From contig NZ_CP064030.1 of NCBI RefSeq assembly GCF_016865235.1, positions 1,798,001 to 1,862,000 of the forward strand: a stretch of DNA of 64,000 nucleotides, read 5' to 3'. The translations under genes and the position numbers were made by a program. Under the pieces are notes generated by a model. That model had not been told where the DNA came from, ran no database searches, and saw nothing but the letters and a program-made list of their open reading frames with translations. The first letter of the stretch is position 1. Every line of letters begins with the position of its first letter. Origin of the DNA: Dyella caseinilytica (lineage in GTDB: Bacteria; Pseudomonadota; Gammaproteobacteria; Xanthomonadales; Rhodanobacteraceae). Below, piece after piece: positions 43,938-52,964 of the stretch.

Positions 43938-45655
43938 GCAAGCTGCAATTGCGTCACCGCCCCTTGTTAGGTGAGCCAGCGGGCTGGGGCGACGGCTTGC
44001 ATCCCCTCCTGCAACGCATTTACGCCGCGCGCGGTGTGTTTGGGCCGGATCAGGCGGAGCATCGCCTGAATCGCCTGCTATCCCCACAACAACTCGGCGG
44101 CATGCAGCAGGCTGTCGAGCTGCTGGCGCAAGCGATTCGCGACGATGCCTCGATCATGATTGCCGGCGATTACGATTGCGATGGCGCTACAGGCTCGGCA
44201 GTAGCCATCCGCGGCCTGCGTCTGCTTGGTGCGCAGCGTGTCGATTATGTGGTGCCCAATCGCTTCATTCACGGCTACGGATTGACGCCCGAGCTGGTGG
44301 CATCGCTGCCGGATCATGTGCAGCTTGTCGTTACGGTCGATAACGGCGTGGCCAGCGTAGCTGGTGTTGCAGCCGCCAAGTCGCGTGGCATGCGTGTGAT
44401 CGTCACCGATCATCATCTTCCCGGTGATTTCCTGCCTGCCGCTGACGCCATCGTCAATCCCAATTTGCGCGGCGACGATTTCCCCAGCAAGGCGCTGGCT
44501 GGTGTGGGCGTGATGTTCTATGTGCTGTTGGCTTTGCGCGCGCATCTGCGCGAGCAGGGTGCTTTCAGTGCGAACAACGAACCGGACTTGTCGGTACTGC
44601 TGGACCTGGTAGCACTTGGCACGGTGGCCGATCTGGTACCGCTGGATTTCAACAACCGCGTGTTGGTCGAGGCGGGCATGAAACGTCTGCGCAGCCGCCG
44701 TGGTTGCGCCGGAATCACCGCATTGGTGGAAGCCAGCCAGCGCAGCGTGGCGACCTTGTGCACAAGCGATCTCGGCTACGCCGTCGGCCCGCGCCTCAAT
44801 GCGGCAGGGCGATTGGAAGACATGCGGCTGGGTGTGGAATGCCTGCTGACCGATGATGCGCGGCAAGCGCACCATTACGCTGAATTGCTCAGTTCGATCA
44901 ATCAGGAACGACGCGAGCTGCAGGCGGCGATGGTGGCAGAAGCCGAGGTCATGGTTGCCCATGCGGCGCGGGTTGAGGAAAGCGTAATCGGCGTGAGCCT
45001 GTTCGAGCCAAGTTGGCACGCTGGCGTGGTCGGTTTGGTGGCGTCCAAGCTCAAGGAGCGGCTTCACCGCCCGGTGATCGCGTTTGCGCCGGCTGGCGAA
45101 GACAATCCGGATCAACTGCGTGGCTCTGCGCGTTCCATTGCCGGTTTCCACATTCGCGATGCGCTGGCCACGATCGATGCGCGCCATCCGGGCTTGATCG
45201 AACGCTTTGGCGGACACGCCATGGCTGCCGGTCTTAGTCTGCGCACATCGGATTACTCTCGCTTCGCAGACGCTTTTGATGCGGTGGCGCGCGAATGGCT
45301 GAGCGAAGAGCAACTGCAGGCCGTGCTCTACACCGATGGTGAAATGCCTGCCGGCATGTTCACGTTGGAGATGGCGCGGCTGTTGCGCTACGCCGGTCCT
45401 TGGGGACAGGCCTTTCCTGAGCCTATTTTCGAAAATCGATTCGAATGCTTCAGCTGGCGCCTGATGGGCGAGAAGCATTTGCGCCTGAGCCTGCGTGATC
45501 CACGCGATGATGCAGTGCATGACGCAGTCATGTTCAATGCCTACAACGGCCAGCCGCCGCCAGCCATGTTGCGCGCGGCGTATGAACTGACTATCAACGA
45601 CTGGCAAGGGCGCGAGTCGCCGCGGTTACTGTTGCGGCATATCGAGCCCATCTGA
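43934..45655 (+). CDS. recJ: Single-stranded-DNA-specific exonuclease RecJ
   Basis: Start at the ATG overlapping the upstream stop (ATGA), giving 573 residues, a normal size. DHH motifs are visible: DYDCDGATGSA (79-89), VVTVDNGV, VIVTDHHLP, then NAAGRLEDM, and the DHHA1 region with GFGGHAMAAG-type motif (ERFGGHAMAAGL). RecJ degrades single strands 5'-3' in recombination, mismatch and base excision repair. The upstream ORF part to 43817 is out of the family and excluded. Confidence 0.96.
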   Translation: MSKLQLRHRPLLGEPAGWGDGLHPLLQRIYAARGVFGPDQAEHRLNRLLSPQQLGGMQQAVELLAQAIRDDASIMIAGDYDCDGATGSAVAIRGLRLLGAQRVDYVVPNRFIHGYGLTPELVASLPDHVQLVVTVDNGVASVAGVAAAKSRGMRVIVTDHHLPGDFLPAADAIVNPNLRGDDFPSKALAGVGVMFYVLLALRAHLREQGAFSANNEPDLSVLLDLVALGTVADLVPLDFNNRVLVEAGMKRLRSRRGCAGITALVEASQRSVATLCTSDLGYAVGPRLNAAGRLEDMRLGVECLLTDDARQAHHYAELLSSINQERRELQAAMVAEAEVMVAHAARVEESVIGVSLFEPSWHAGVVGLVASKLKERLHRPVIAFAPAGEDNPDQLRGSARSIAGFHIRDALATIDARHPGLIERFGGHAMAAGLSLRTSDYSRFADAFDAVAREWLSEEQLQAVLYTDGEMPAGMFTLEMARLLRYAGPWGQAFPEPIFENRFECFSWRLMGEKHLRLSLRDPRDDAVHDAVMFNAYNGQPPPAMLRAAYELTINDWQGRESPRLLLRHIEPI

Positions 45656-45757
45656 TTAATCGCGCCACAATCTCGCATACTTCCTTCACATCCCGTCACT
45701 TGTGCGCGGGAGCGATTAGCGTTTGGATATAGCAAACAACCTCAAGGGGTGATCGCC

Positions 45758-46123
45758 ATGATCGAGCAACTCCCCAATCTGCCACCTGGCATCCTTGGTT
45801 TCCGCATGCGCGGCGTGGTAACAGCCGATGATTATGAAAATGTGATGGTGCCGGATATCGAGGCGGCCTTTGCACTTAACCGCAAGCTGCGCTCGATCAT
45901 TCATATCGGCGACGACTTCACCGGCTTTGCACCCGGTGCCATGTGGGATGACGTCAAGCTCGGCTTCCGCCACATCACCGGCTGGGACCGTACCGCCCTG
46001 GTCACCGATGTCGGCTGGATACGCGTGATGTCGAGCATGTTTGGCTTTGCCATGCCCGCGCATTTCAAACTTTTCAGCAATGCCGAGATGGATGAGGCAT
46101 TCCGTTGGATCACAGCAGCTTAG
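45758..46123 (+). CDS. SpoIIAA-like (STAS-related) protein
   Basis: The start is the ATG at 45758 behind AAGGGG; the GTG at 45749 is too close to that site. The 121-residue protein resembles the SpoIIAA-like family (PF11964-type): GFRMRGVVTADDYENVMVP at the start, HIGDDFTGF in the middle and WDRTALVTDVGWIR. These small proteins have an STAS-like fold and may bind membranes or lipid. Function not established. It converges with the CDF gene, 5 nt apart. Confidence 0.8.
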   Translation: MIEQLPNLPPGILGFRMRGVVTADDYENVMVPDIEAAFALNRKLRSIIHIGDDFTGFAPGAMWDDVKLGFRHITGWDRTALVTDVGWIRVMSSMFGFAMPAHFKLFSNAEMDEAFRWITAA

Positions 46124-46128
46124 TTTGT

Positions 46129-47031
46129 CTACATCCAGCCGCGGTGACTGGTGAACATGATGTTCAGCCATTCGGCCCGGATATCACCGCCAAGGCGTGC
46201 GGCGATCTCCGCGCGAACCTCATCGACCGAGGCGATGGTGCCAAGCTCAGCGTCTGGCGGCAGCAGGATATGAATGTCGATAAAGCGCATGCGGCCCATC
46301 TTCGCGACATAGCTGGCGAAATCCAGATAACCGCGTTCGCCGACAATCCCTTGCATCACGCTACGCACGTGGCTATCCAGCGCATCGGGGGCCAATTGCA
46401 GCACTTCGCGCATGGCGTGCCACAAGCTGCCGAGTGGTAGTGGCAGAAGAGCGATGGTGAGCAACAGCAACACGCTGGAATCGATGTACGGCGTCCAATG
46501 GTCGAGTGATCCGCCGCGAATGACGGCGGCGATTCCAAAACCCACCAGCACCGCAAGACTGATGCTGGCGCCGATAAACCAGCCTTTTGCATCCAGCTCG
46601 AGCAGTGCGGAGCCAAGCGTGCGCGCACGACGACGCAGGGCCAGGGCCATCGCCATGCTGAGAACCCCCATCAGCGCCGCCCAGCCAGCACCGACGCCGA
46701 ACCGGATTTCATGTCCCCCGATGGAAAGATCGTGGATGGCGGTGATGGCCGCATAAGCGCAGGTGATGGTGAGCACGGTGGCGTTTAGTACCACCACCAG
46801 CGGCTCCAGATGCCAATAGCCGAACTGGAAGCGCCGACTGCCGTCGTGGGTAATCAAGCGTGATACCGCGAGCGAACCGGTGGTCAGCACCACGTCGACC
46901 AACGAATAAAAGCCGTCGAAAGCGATCGACTGCGAATGCAGTAGCAAACCGATCGCGACGCTCGTGGCACCGACCAGAAAAGTAACGGTGATCGAGAAGC
47001 GTAGTTGTGCTTGTTCGATGGTCGTGTCCAT
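46129..47031 (-). CDS. Cation diffusion facilitator family transporter
   Basis: The 300-residue protein has about six hydrophobic segments and a C-terminal cytoplasmic domain (about 205-300). It resembles the COG3965-type CDF branch (FDGFYSLVDVVLT in helix 2; RRFQFGYWHLEPLV after it). Classical zinc ligands are altered: the first Asp of the helix 2 DxxxD is Tyr, and helix 5 has no HxxxD. The branch seems to share this, so the substrate is unclear. It converges on the SpoIIAA-like gene. Confidence 0.8.
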   Translation of the reverse strand: MDTTIEQAQLRFSITVTFLVGATSVAIGLLLHSQSIAFDGFYSLVDVVLTTGSLAVSRLITHDGSRRFQFGYWHLEPLVVVLNATVLTITCAYAAITAIHDLSIGGHEIRFGVGAGWAALMGVLSMAMALALRRRARTLGSALLELDAKGWFIGASISLAVLVGFGIAAVIRGGSLDHWTPYIDSSVLLLLTIALLPLPLGSLWHAMREVLQLAPDALDSHVRSVMQGIVGERGYLDFASYVAKMGRMRFIDIHILLPPDAELGTIASVDEVRAEIAARLGGDIRAEWLNIMFTSHRGWM

Positions 47032-47074
47032 GGCGATAGCCAGTCTATTATCGTGGATGCTAAATCGGGCGGTT

Positions 47075-47102
47075 CGTCATCCCGGCCTTCGCTGAGATGA
47101 CG
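47075..47102. repeat. Degenerate copy of the REP-like palindrome
   Basis: CGTCATC and GATGACG arms enclose CCGGCCTTCGC, the core of the perfect palindrome at 35616-35653; the inner stem has decayed. It lies between the CDF start and the arginine decarboxylase end. The rest of this 168-bp gap shows nothing else recognisable. Confidence 0.6.
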
Positions 47103-47199
47103 ACTGGGCGCGAGGGGCCATTGCGGCAAGCCATGGACGAGATGGCTGCGGGATGGATTCATGCGAACAGTAGTACCGCATCGCATCACTGCCTTGGCA

Positions 47200-49503
47200 T
47201 CACCGTTTCAGCACTTCGACCACGTAACGAGGCCCTTTCGGTCCCTGTTCCACGATCAGGCCGTGAATATCCGATTCAAAGCCCGGGAACTGCTCGTTCT
47301 GCGCGCGAGCGATACGCAGGGATTCCAGTATCGCAGTGTCCTGCTTGCCGAAGCGTTCACCCGGCATGATGGTGGGAATGCCCGGCGGGTAGGGCACCAG
47401 CATGGTGGCGGCGATGCGGCCATCGAGCTTGTCGATCTCCACGCGCTCCACCTCGCCGAGAACAAGGCGGTTATAGGCTTCGGCGGGGATCATCACCGGC
47501 TCGGGAAGATCCACGTACATCTCGCGCATGACGTGCGCCACCTTGTGCTGGACATTGAAGGCATGCAGCGCATCGCACAGCTCGCGAAGACCCTTGCCGG
47601 CATACGTTTCCGGATGATCAGTGACCAGCGATGGCAAGGCTTTTTCCAGTGGCGCGTTGGCATCGTAGAGCTCTTTGAAGGCCAGCAGTTCCGTGGTCAG
47701 TGTGCTCCACTTGCCCTTGGTGATACCCATCGAGAACAGGATCAGGAAGGAATAGAGATTGGTCTTTTCCACCGTGATGCCGCGTGTCCACAGGAAGCGG
47801 CTGACCACGGCGGCGGGAATGCCGAGTTTTTCGGTCTTGCCATCCATCTTCAGACCCGGCGTCATCAAGGTGACCTTGATCGGGTCGATCAGCACATAGT
47901 CTTTGGGCAAGTCGCCGAAGCCGTGCCACGCGGCCTTGGGTGCCAGCTTCCAATCACTCTGCTTGGTCGCGATCGGTGCAGCGGCGCGGTTACCTTCGTC
48001 AAGACGCGTGGTCATGGCGTCCGGCTGCCATACGTGGAACCACCAGTCGTTCTTTTCCAGCTCGTCGCCCACATGCAGCATGGCGCGGCGGAAGGCAATG
48101 GCCTCCTTTTGCATTTGCTCAACCAGACTGCGGCCGGTGCGCCCTTCCATCATGCGCGAGGCGACATCGCAGGAGGCGATCACGCCGTAGTGCGGCGAGG
48201 TGGAGGTATGCATCATGTACGCTTCGTTGAAGCGGTCGGCGTCCAGCTTGCGCGTGCGGCTGTTGCGGGCATGAATCATCGAGGCTTGTGAGAACGCCGC
48301 CAGCAGTTTGTGCGTGGAATGCGTCGCGAAGATGATTGGATCCTGCTCGCGCGGCTTGCCCTTGGCCATCGCGTAATGGTTTTCGTACATCTCGTGGAAG
48401 GCCGCATAGCCGTACCACGCTTCATCAAAATGCAGGTACTCCACGCCGCCGCCGATGTCTTCGGCGATCTTCTCAACGTTGTAGCAAAGCCCATCGTAGG
48501 TGGAGTTGGTAACTACGGCGATGCGTGGTTTGGCGTCCTTGCCCTTGGCCTTCAGCGCCTTGCCTGCCAGTGGATGCGCCGCGATACGCTTGGCCATCGC
48601 CTTGGGATCGAACTGGTCCAGGCTGATCGGTCCGATGATGCCGTGGGCGTTACGGCTGGGTGTGAAATACACCGGCACCGCGCCGGTCATGATCAAGGCA
48701 TGCAGCAGGGATTTGTGGCAATTGCGATCCACAAATACGATGTCGCCGCGCGCGACTGTGCCGTGCCACACGATCTTGTTGGCGGTCGAGGTGCCATTAG
48801 TGACGAAGAAGGTGTGATCAGCGCCGAAGTTGCGCGCCGCTTCGGTCTCGGCGGCTTTCACCGGTCCGGTGTGATCCAGCAATGAACCCAGTTCCGGCAC
48901 GGATACGGACAAATCGCTGCGCAGCGTGTTCTCGCCAAAGAACTGATGGAAAGCGCGGCCTACCGCCGATTTGGTAAACGCCACGCCGCCGCCGTGGCCA
49001 GGCGTGTGCCAGGAGTAATTCGATTCGGCGGCGTGATGCACTAGCGCCTTGAAGAAGGGCGGTAGCAGCGCCTCCATGTATTCCTCGGCAGCACGCATCA
49101 CCTGGCGGGCGATAAAGCTCCGGGTGTCCTCATAGAGGAAGACAAACCCATGCACCATGCCAAGCAGCTTCGTCGGCACCTGTTCCACCGTGCGGCGTTC
49201 TCCGTAAAGGAATACCGGAAGATCATCGCGATAGGCCAATTGTGTATCGAGCAGGGTGTAGAGCCGGTCGAACTGATGCGGACCTTCCTCGCTGCCGTCG
49301 ATGGAAATCAGCACCGCGGAAGCGGCATTGTAGGTGCGTGCGCCCGCTTCGGCGTCGGCCATCGTCAGGCCGCTCAGAACACGATGGCCGTAGCCGCGCA
49401 ACGTATCGGCAAGGGCGCGAATCAGGATGCCGTTGATGCGCGGCGAATCATAGTCTTCATCGATGATGATGATGGGGTAGTCGAGCGTGTTGTAATACAT
49501 CAC
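47200..49503 (-). CDS. adiA: Arginine decarboxylase (AdiA-type, PLP-dependent)
   Basis: The 767-residue protein has the fold-type I bacterial Orn/Lys/Arg decarboxylase layout: an N-terminal receiver-like wing domain (about 1-130), PLP domain with SWHTPGHGGG, VTNGTSTANK, a DEAWYGY segment and the Schiff-base Lys in THSTHKLLAAFSQ, then a C-terminal domain. Length and partner gene favour arginine over lysine or ornithine. The product, agmatine, consumes a proton. The antiporter gene lies 27 nt upstream, so both are in one operon. Substrate specificity is inferred. Confidence 0.88.
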   Translation of the reverse strand: MMYYNTLDYPIIIIDEDYDSPRINGILIRALADTLRGYGHRVLSGLTMADAEAGARTYNAASAVLISIDGSEEGPHQFDRLYTLLDTQLAYRDDLPVFLYGERRTVEQVPTKLLGMVHGFVFLYEDTRSFIARQVMRAAEEYMEALLPPFFKALVHHAAESNYSWHTPGHGGGVAFTKSAVGRAFHQFFGENTLRSDLSVSVPELGSLLDHTGPVKAAETEAARNFGADHTFFVTNGTSTANKIVWHGTVARGDIVFVDRNCHKSLLHALIMTGAVPVYFTPSRNAHGIIGPISLDQFDPKAMAKRIAAHPLAGKALKAKGKDAKPRIAVVTNSTYDGLCYNVEKIAEDIGGGVEYLHFDEAWYGYAAFHEMYENHYAMAKGKPREQDPIIFATHSTHKLLAAFSQASMIHARNSRTRKLDADRFNEAYMMHTSTSPHYGVIASCDVASRMMEGRTGRSLVEQMQKEAIAFRRAMLHVGDELEKNDWWFHVWQPDAMTTRLDEGNRAAAPIATKQSDWKLAPKAAWHGFGDLPKDYVLIDPIKVTLMTPGLKMDGKTEKLGIPAAVVSRFLWTRGITVEKTNLYSFLILFSMGITKGKWSTLTTELLAFKELYDANAPLEKALPSLVTDHPETYAGKGLRELCDALHAFNVQHKVAHVMREMYVDLPEPVMIPAEAYNRLVLGEVERVEIDKLDGRIAATMLVPYPPGIPTIMPGERFGKQDTAILESLRIARAQNEQFPGFESDIHGLIVEQGPKGPRYVVEVLKR

Positions 49504-49530
49504 AGAACTCCGTCAATCCTTAAAAGATAT

Positions 49531-50868
49531 TTAGGTCGCTGCTTTCGATCCGGCCTTGGCTGCACGTTCGCGTCGACGCTGTTCGCTGAAGAAGGGATAG
49601 AACACGGTGATGAACAGCATGAACAGGAAGGCATAGGCCACCAGTTGTCCGGTGGTGCCAAAGATTGCCCACAGGCAATACACCACGGTGACACTGGTGA
49701 GTACCCAATAAAAGCCGGTGTGTATCGTGCTGTGGCTGTTTTCGATGACGAAATAGCAGGCAACTGATGAATAGATGTAAGGCAGCAAGGTCAGCACGAC
49801 AGCGGCCTGCGTAATCAGTTCGAACTGTTCGGAGGCGCTGGGCGAGGCCGCGGTCACCAGCACTACCAGCGACATCAGCACAGCCACGATGATCAATCCG
49901 GGCACCGGTGTATCGTCTTTGTTGGCCTTGGAGAAGATCCGCGGGAACAGGCCGTCATCGCCGGCTGCCTTGGCGCTCAGCGCGGTCAGCATGATCCAGC
50001 CGCCCAGTGATCCGGCGGCACCCAAGGTTGCGCACAGGCTGACGATACCGCCACCGATCTTGCCCACCGCCACTTGTGCGGCCAGCGCAAAAGGGGCGTC
50101 GGCTACTTGCAGTTGGTCGTTGGGGATCATGCCCATGATGACTGCCGAACTGGAGATATAAACCACCGCGGCCATTGCCACGCCGGCAAGCGTGGCAATG
50201 GCGACATTCTTTTCCGGATTCTTCACTACCGCCGCCGATACCGATGCGGACTCCACACCAATAAAAGCCCATAGCGTCAGTGAGGCTGCCGAGGAGATGG
50301 CATGGAAATCGCTGCCACCGCTCACGTTATGTGCACCAGCGAAGATATCGCTCTTGAAGAAGAACCAGCCGAAGATCGCGATGCCGAACAGCGGCACTAG
50401 CGCAAACGAGGTGGTGATGGACTGGATCCGCGTTACCACCTGCGCCCCCATGATGTTGGCCAGCGTGAACAACCAGATCAATGCGATCACGACCACGGTG
50501 CGCATCAGCGGCTCGCTCAGCGCCGGAACGAAAAAGCTGAAGTAACCCACCGCGGCGACCGGCAGTGCGACGTTGCCAATCCAATTGGCAAACCAGTAGA
50601 TGGTATTGGTCTGGAAGCCCATGTACGGGCCAAAGGCGTCGCGCGCGTAGGCATACGGGCCGCCGGCTTTGGGCGCCAGCCGCCCCAGTTTGGCAAACAC
50701 AAAGGCAAGCAGCAGGGAGCCGATAGTGGTGACCACCCAGCCCCACATCGATACGGTGCCGATCTTTGCCAGACTGCCAGGCAACAGGAACACGCCCGAG
50801 CCCATCATGTTGCCGGCCACGAGGAAGGTGGCGGCTACTACGCCGATCTTGCGCTTTTCATCAGCCAT
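49531..50868 (-). CDS. adiC: Arginine:agmatine antiporter, AdiC-like
   Basis: The 445-residue protein equals E. coli AdiC in length and has 12 hydrophobic segments. Key APC motifs match: GNMMGSGVFLLPGSL in helix 1, WFANWIGNVALP in helix 3, the gate Glu in FIGVESASV of helix 6, and GGWIML at the Trp293 site of helix 8. It exchanges external arginine for internal agmatine. It lies 27 nt upstream of the decarboxylase and 33 nt downstream of the porin gene. Confidence 0.88.
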   Translation of the reverse strand: MADEKRKIGVVAATFLVAGNMMGSGVFLLPGSLAKIGTVSMWGWVVTTIGSLLLAFVFAKLGRLAPKAGGPYAYARDAFGPYMGFQTNTIYWFANWIGNVALPVAAVGYFSFFVPALSEPLMRTVVVIALIWLFTLANIMGAQVVTRIQSITTSFALVPLFGIAIFGWFFFKSDIFAGAHNVSGGSDFHAISSAASLTLWAFIGVESASVSAAVVKNPEKNVAIATLAGVAMAAVVYISSSAVIMGMIPNDQLQVADAPFALAAQVAVGKIGGGIVSLCATLGAAGSLGGWIMLTALSAKAAGDDGLFPRIFSKANKDDTPVPGLIIVAVLMSLVVLVTAASPSASEQFELITQAAVVLTLLPYIYSSVACYFVIENSHSTIHTGFYWVLTSVTVVYCLWAIFGTTGQLVAYAFLFMLFITVFYPFFSEQRRRERAAKAGSKAAT

Positions 50869-50901
50869 GACGAAGTGTCCCTGATGCGTCGTGATGAGGG
50901 A

Positions 50902-52425
50902 TTATTTGATGAAGCTGTATTGCAGCGAGCCCTGGATGCGAGTGTCGTCGTTGTAGCGGTTGTCCTGCACCATCAATCGGCCGTGCAGCAATTCCAGGCC
51001 GACGGTGAGCGTGGAAACCGGATTCCAGATCAAGTTGGCTGCGCCGTAGTTGCTGTCGCGGAAAACATCCTCGCCAAGCAGGGGGGAGTGCTGGATACGG
51101 GCAATGCCGTAGACCAGATTGCTGCGCCAGTCGCTGTTCCAGTAGTGCGTATAAGCGACATGTGCACCCAGACCGGTCAGTGCGTAAAGCTTTCCGTCCG
51201 GCCCCACTGCGGCATCCAGGTTCAAGCCATCGGTATCGGCCAGATAGTGTCCGATGCCCTTGCCCCAGCCGGCGGCAAACATGAACAGGTCGCTGTAGGG
51301 ATCGGATGGTCCTACTTTGAATGCACCGCTGAACTGCGCGCCGCCACCCACCACGCGATGGCTTTCCTCGTAATCGGTGTAGCCCAGCTGTCGCGCAACG
51401 CCACCCAATTGCAGATGGCCCCAGTCCTGTTCGGTGCGGAACGCAAGAATGAGGTCGGGAACGTGCTGTGTGCCGTGGAGATTCGCGCTGTCGACCACCA
51501 CATTCGGATACGTGAAGACAGGACCGCTCACTTGCGAGGTGGGCTGCTCCGCGGCAATAGTCAGGCTGCTGTTGCTGCCAAGTCGGAAGAACTGATGGAT
51601 GCCGGCCTGGCGTGGTGCGATGGCGCCGGGTGGTCCTTCGAAATCCAGCGTGTCTGGTATGGCGTCCAGGTCAGCAAACGACGACCAGCCAAAGCCGGCG
51701 TAGGTATTGCCAAGCTGTCCATAAGCTTGGCGCAAGCGAAAGCCGTAGTTGCCATTGCCGCCACCATAGAGATCCGTCTCGAAATAGAAGCGCATGCTCT
51801 CGTCGAACATGGTCGGTCGGCGTATTTCCATGCTCAGGCGGGTCTGGCGCGCCTGCATGGTGAAGTTGCCGGTATCCGCATGCGGGGCAGGGACGGGAAT
51901 GGACGAGGTGACGAAGGCGTCGGTCGAGCCGATGCTGTTCACATCGTAGATGGTGTCGAGCTTGGCGTAGCCACCCAGGCGGATCAGCGTCTCGGTGCCG
52001 GGGATCTGGATAAAGCCTTTCAGGTCGGGATCGGTGGGTGGTGCCTCGTTGTCGATGCGCGAGGCGGACGTCTGGTTTTCCGACACGCTTTGCTGGATCG
52101 GCAGCGGTGAGCGCTCGGTGTTGGTCATTTCCAGCACGTTGACCTGATTGCTCGGCACTTCCGTCAAAACGGTCGTGAGGGAAGGAGGCGCCAACGTAGC
52201 CTTTTCAGGCGGTGCGGCTACCGGTGCTGGTGAGGTAACGGCGGCCGCCGCCGGCTGGGCTTTCTCGGCTTTGAGTTCTTTGACTTCAGCTTGCAGTTCC
52301 TGGACCGTGGTTTGCAGTTGATCCACTTCTTTCTGCAGCTTTTGCGTTTGGGTTTCGTCCTGCGCAAAGGCAGGAGATATGACCGCGAGCACCAGCAAAC
52401 CGCTCAAGCATTTCATCCGTCTCAT
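50902..52425 (-). CDS. DcaP-like outer-membrane porin
   Basis: The 507-residue protein has a signal peptide (cleavage after AFA near residue 21), a coiled-coil segment with heptads (about 25-55: LQKEVDQLQTTVQELQAEV), a Pro/Ala linker, and a beta-barrel domain from about 155 to the C-terminal aromatic end (YSFIK). This layout is typical of DcaP-type trimeric porins. It heads a three-gene unit with adiC and adiA, preceded by AGGAG, and may admit arginine or release agmatine across the outer membrane. Its regulation is not evident. Confidence 0.83.
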   Translation of the reverse strand: MRRMKCLSGLLVLAVISPAFAQDETQTQKLQKEVDQLQTTVQELQAEVKELKAEKAQPAAAAVTSPAPVAAPPEKATLAPPSLTTVLTEVPSNQVNVLEMTNTERSPLPIQQSVSENQTSASRIDNEAPPTDPDLKGFIQIPGTETLIRLGGYAKLDTIYDVNSIGSTDAFVTSSIPVPAPHADTGNFTMQARQTRLSMEIRRPTMFDESMRFYFETDLYGGGNGNYGFRLRQAYGQLGNTYAGFGWSSFADLDAIPDTLDFEGPPGAIAPRQAGIHQFFRLGSNSSLTIAAEQPTSQVSGPVFTYPNVVVDSANLHGTQHVPDLILAFRTEQDWGHLQLGGVARQLGYTDYEESHRVVGGGAQFSGAFKVGPSDPYSDLFMFAAGWGKGIGHYLADTDGLNLDAAVGPDGKLYALTGLGAHVAYTHYWNSDWRSNLVYGIARIQHSPLLGEDVFRDSNYGAANLIWNPVSTLTVGLELLHGRLMVQDNRYNDDTRIQGSLQYSFIK

Positions 52426-52739
52426 CGTTCGCTCCTGTTGAACGGATGGCCCAAGCGATGGACCGCGAGGCGAGGTGGGTGGCCAGCTTCAACTGCAGAT
52501 GCGTCATGCCCTGGTTCGTGCTTGCGGTCCAGCGTGTCCCCGATGTGAGCCGGTAAGAGCCGCATCACGCATGGATCAGACGTGCGTGGTGGGAAATCTC
52601 AGCAAATGAAAGGCTAAGGCGGCGTGAAAATTTGCGATCAGCAACGGATGAGTCGCCGCTTATGAGGCGTGGCTCACTTATGCCTGTATCGAATGTGTAA
52701 CAGCTTGCACGTCAGCGCGGCATGTGCTGTAGTCGAGGC

Positions 52740-52868
52740 ATGAACACGTCTGCCACCAGCCTCGTCGCCTTCGTCGCCGCATCCCCGGCAGGCACGTGCG
52801 CGGCTGCCATCGGCCTGAATAACAACGCCAATAATAATACCCGTCACCACGGGTGGGCCGGCGTGTAG
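52740..52868 (+). CDS. Asn-rich leader peptide of asnB
   Basis: A 42-codon ORF runs from ATG at 52740 to TAG at 52866-52868. Codons 27-33 read Asn-Asn-Asn-Ala-Asn-Asn-Asn (52818-52838), followed by Thr, Arg, two His and Trp. The first Asn is codon 2. It ends 26 bases before a strong terminator that precedes asnB. GAGG lies only one base before the ATG, so initiation may be weak, or the message may be leaderless: TTGCAC (52705-52710) and TGTAGT (52728-52733) are spaced 17 bases and would start near 52740. An in-frame ATG at 52722 is the alternative. Confidence 0.75.
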   Translation: MNTSATSLVAFVAASPAGTCAAAIGLNNNANNNTRHHGWAGV

Positions 52869-52928
52869 ACGAAAGAAGCAACCATACACACGCAAAAGGG
52901 CCCGCCAAGTGCGGGCCCTTTTGTTTTT
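52840..52928 (+). promoter_or_regulatory. Transcription attenuator controlling asnB
   Basis: Terminator: AAAAGGGCCCGC (52894-52905) pairs perfectly with GCGGGCCCTTTT (52911-52922), loop CAAGT, then G and TTTTT. Antiterminator: GGTGGGCC (52852-52859) can pair with GGCCCGCC (52899-52906), 8 bp with one G-U, and would block the terminator. Protector hairpin: CCCGT-CACC-ACGGG (52840-52853) or CGGCC/GGCCG pairing (52811-52815 with 52856-52860) sequesters the antiterminator arm. A ribosome stalled at the Asn codons should free the antiterminator; one reaching the stop should cover it. Confidence 0.75.
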
Positions 52929-52964
52929 GCCGTTTGATCAACCTGCCGACTCAAGGAACCTGTC

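Noticed and set aside
52674..52895. Minus-strand ORFs opposite the asnB leader
   Set aside because: No ribosome binding site and composition is non-coding; the + strand leader explains the region better.
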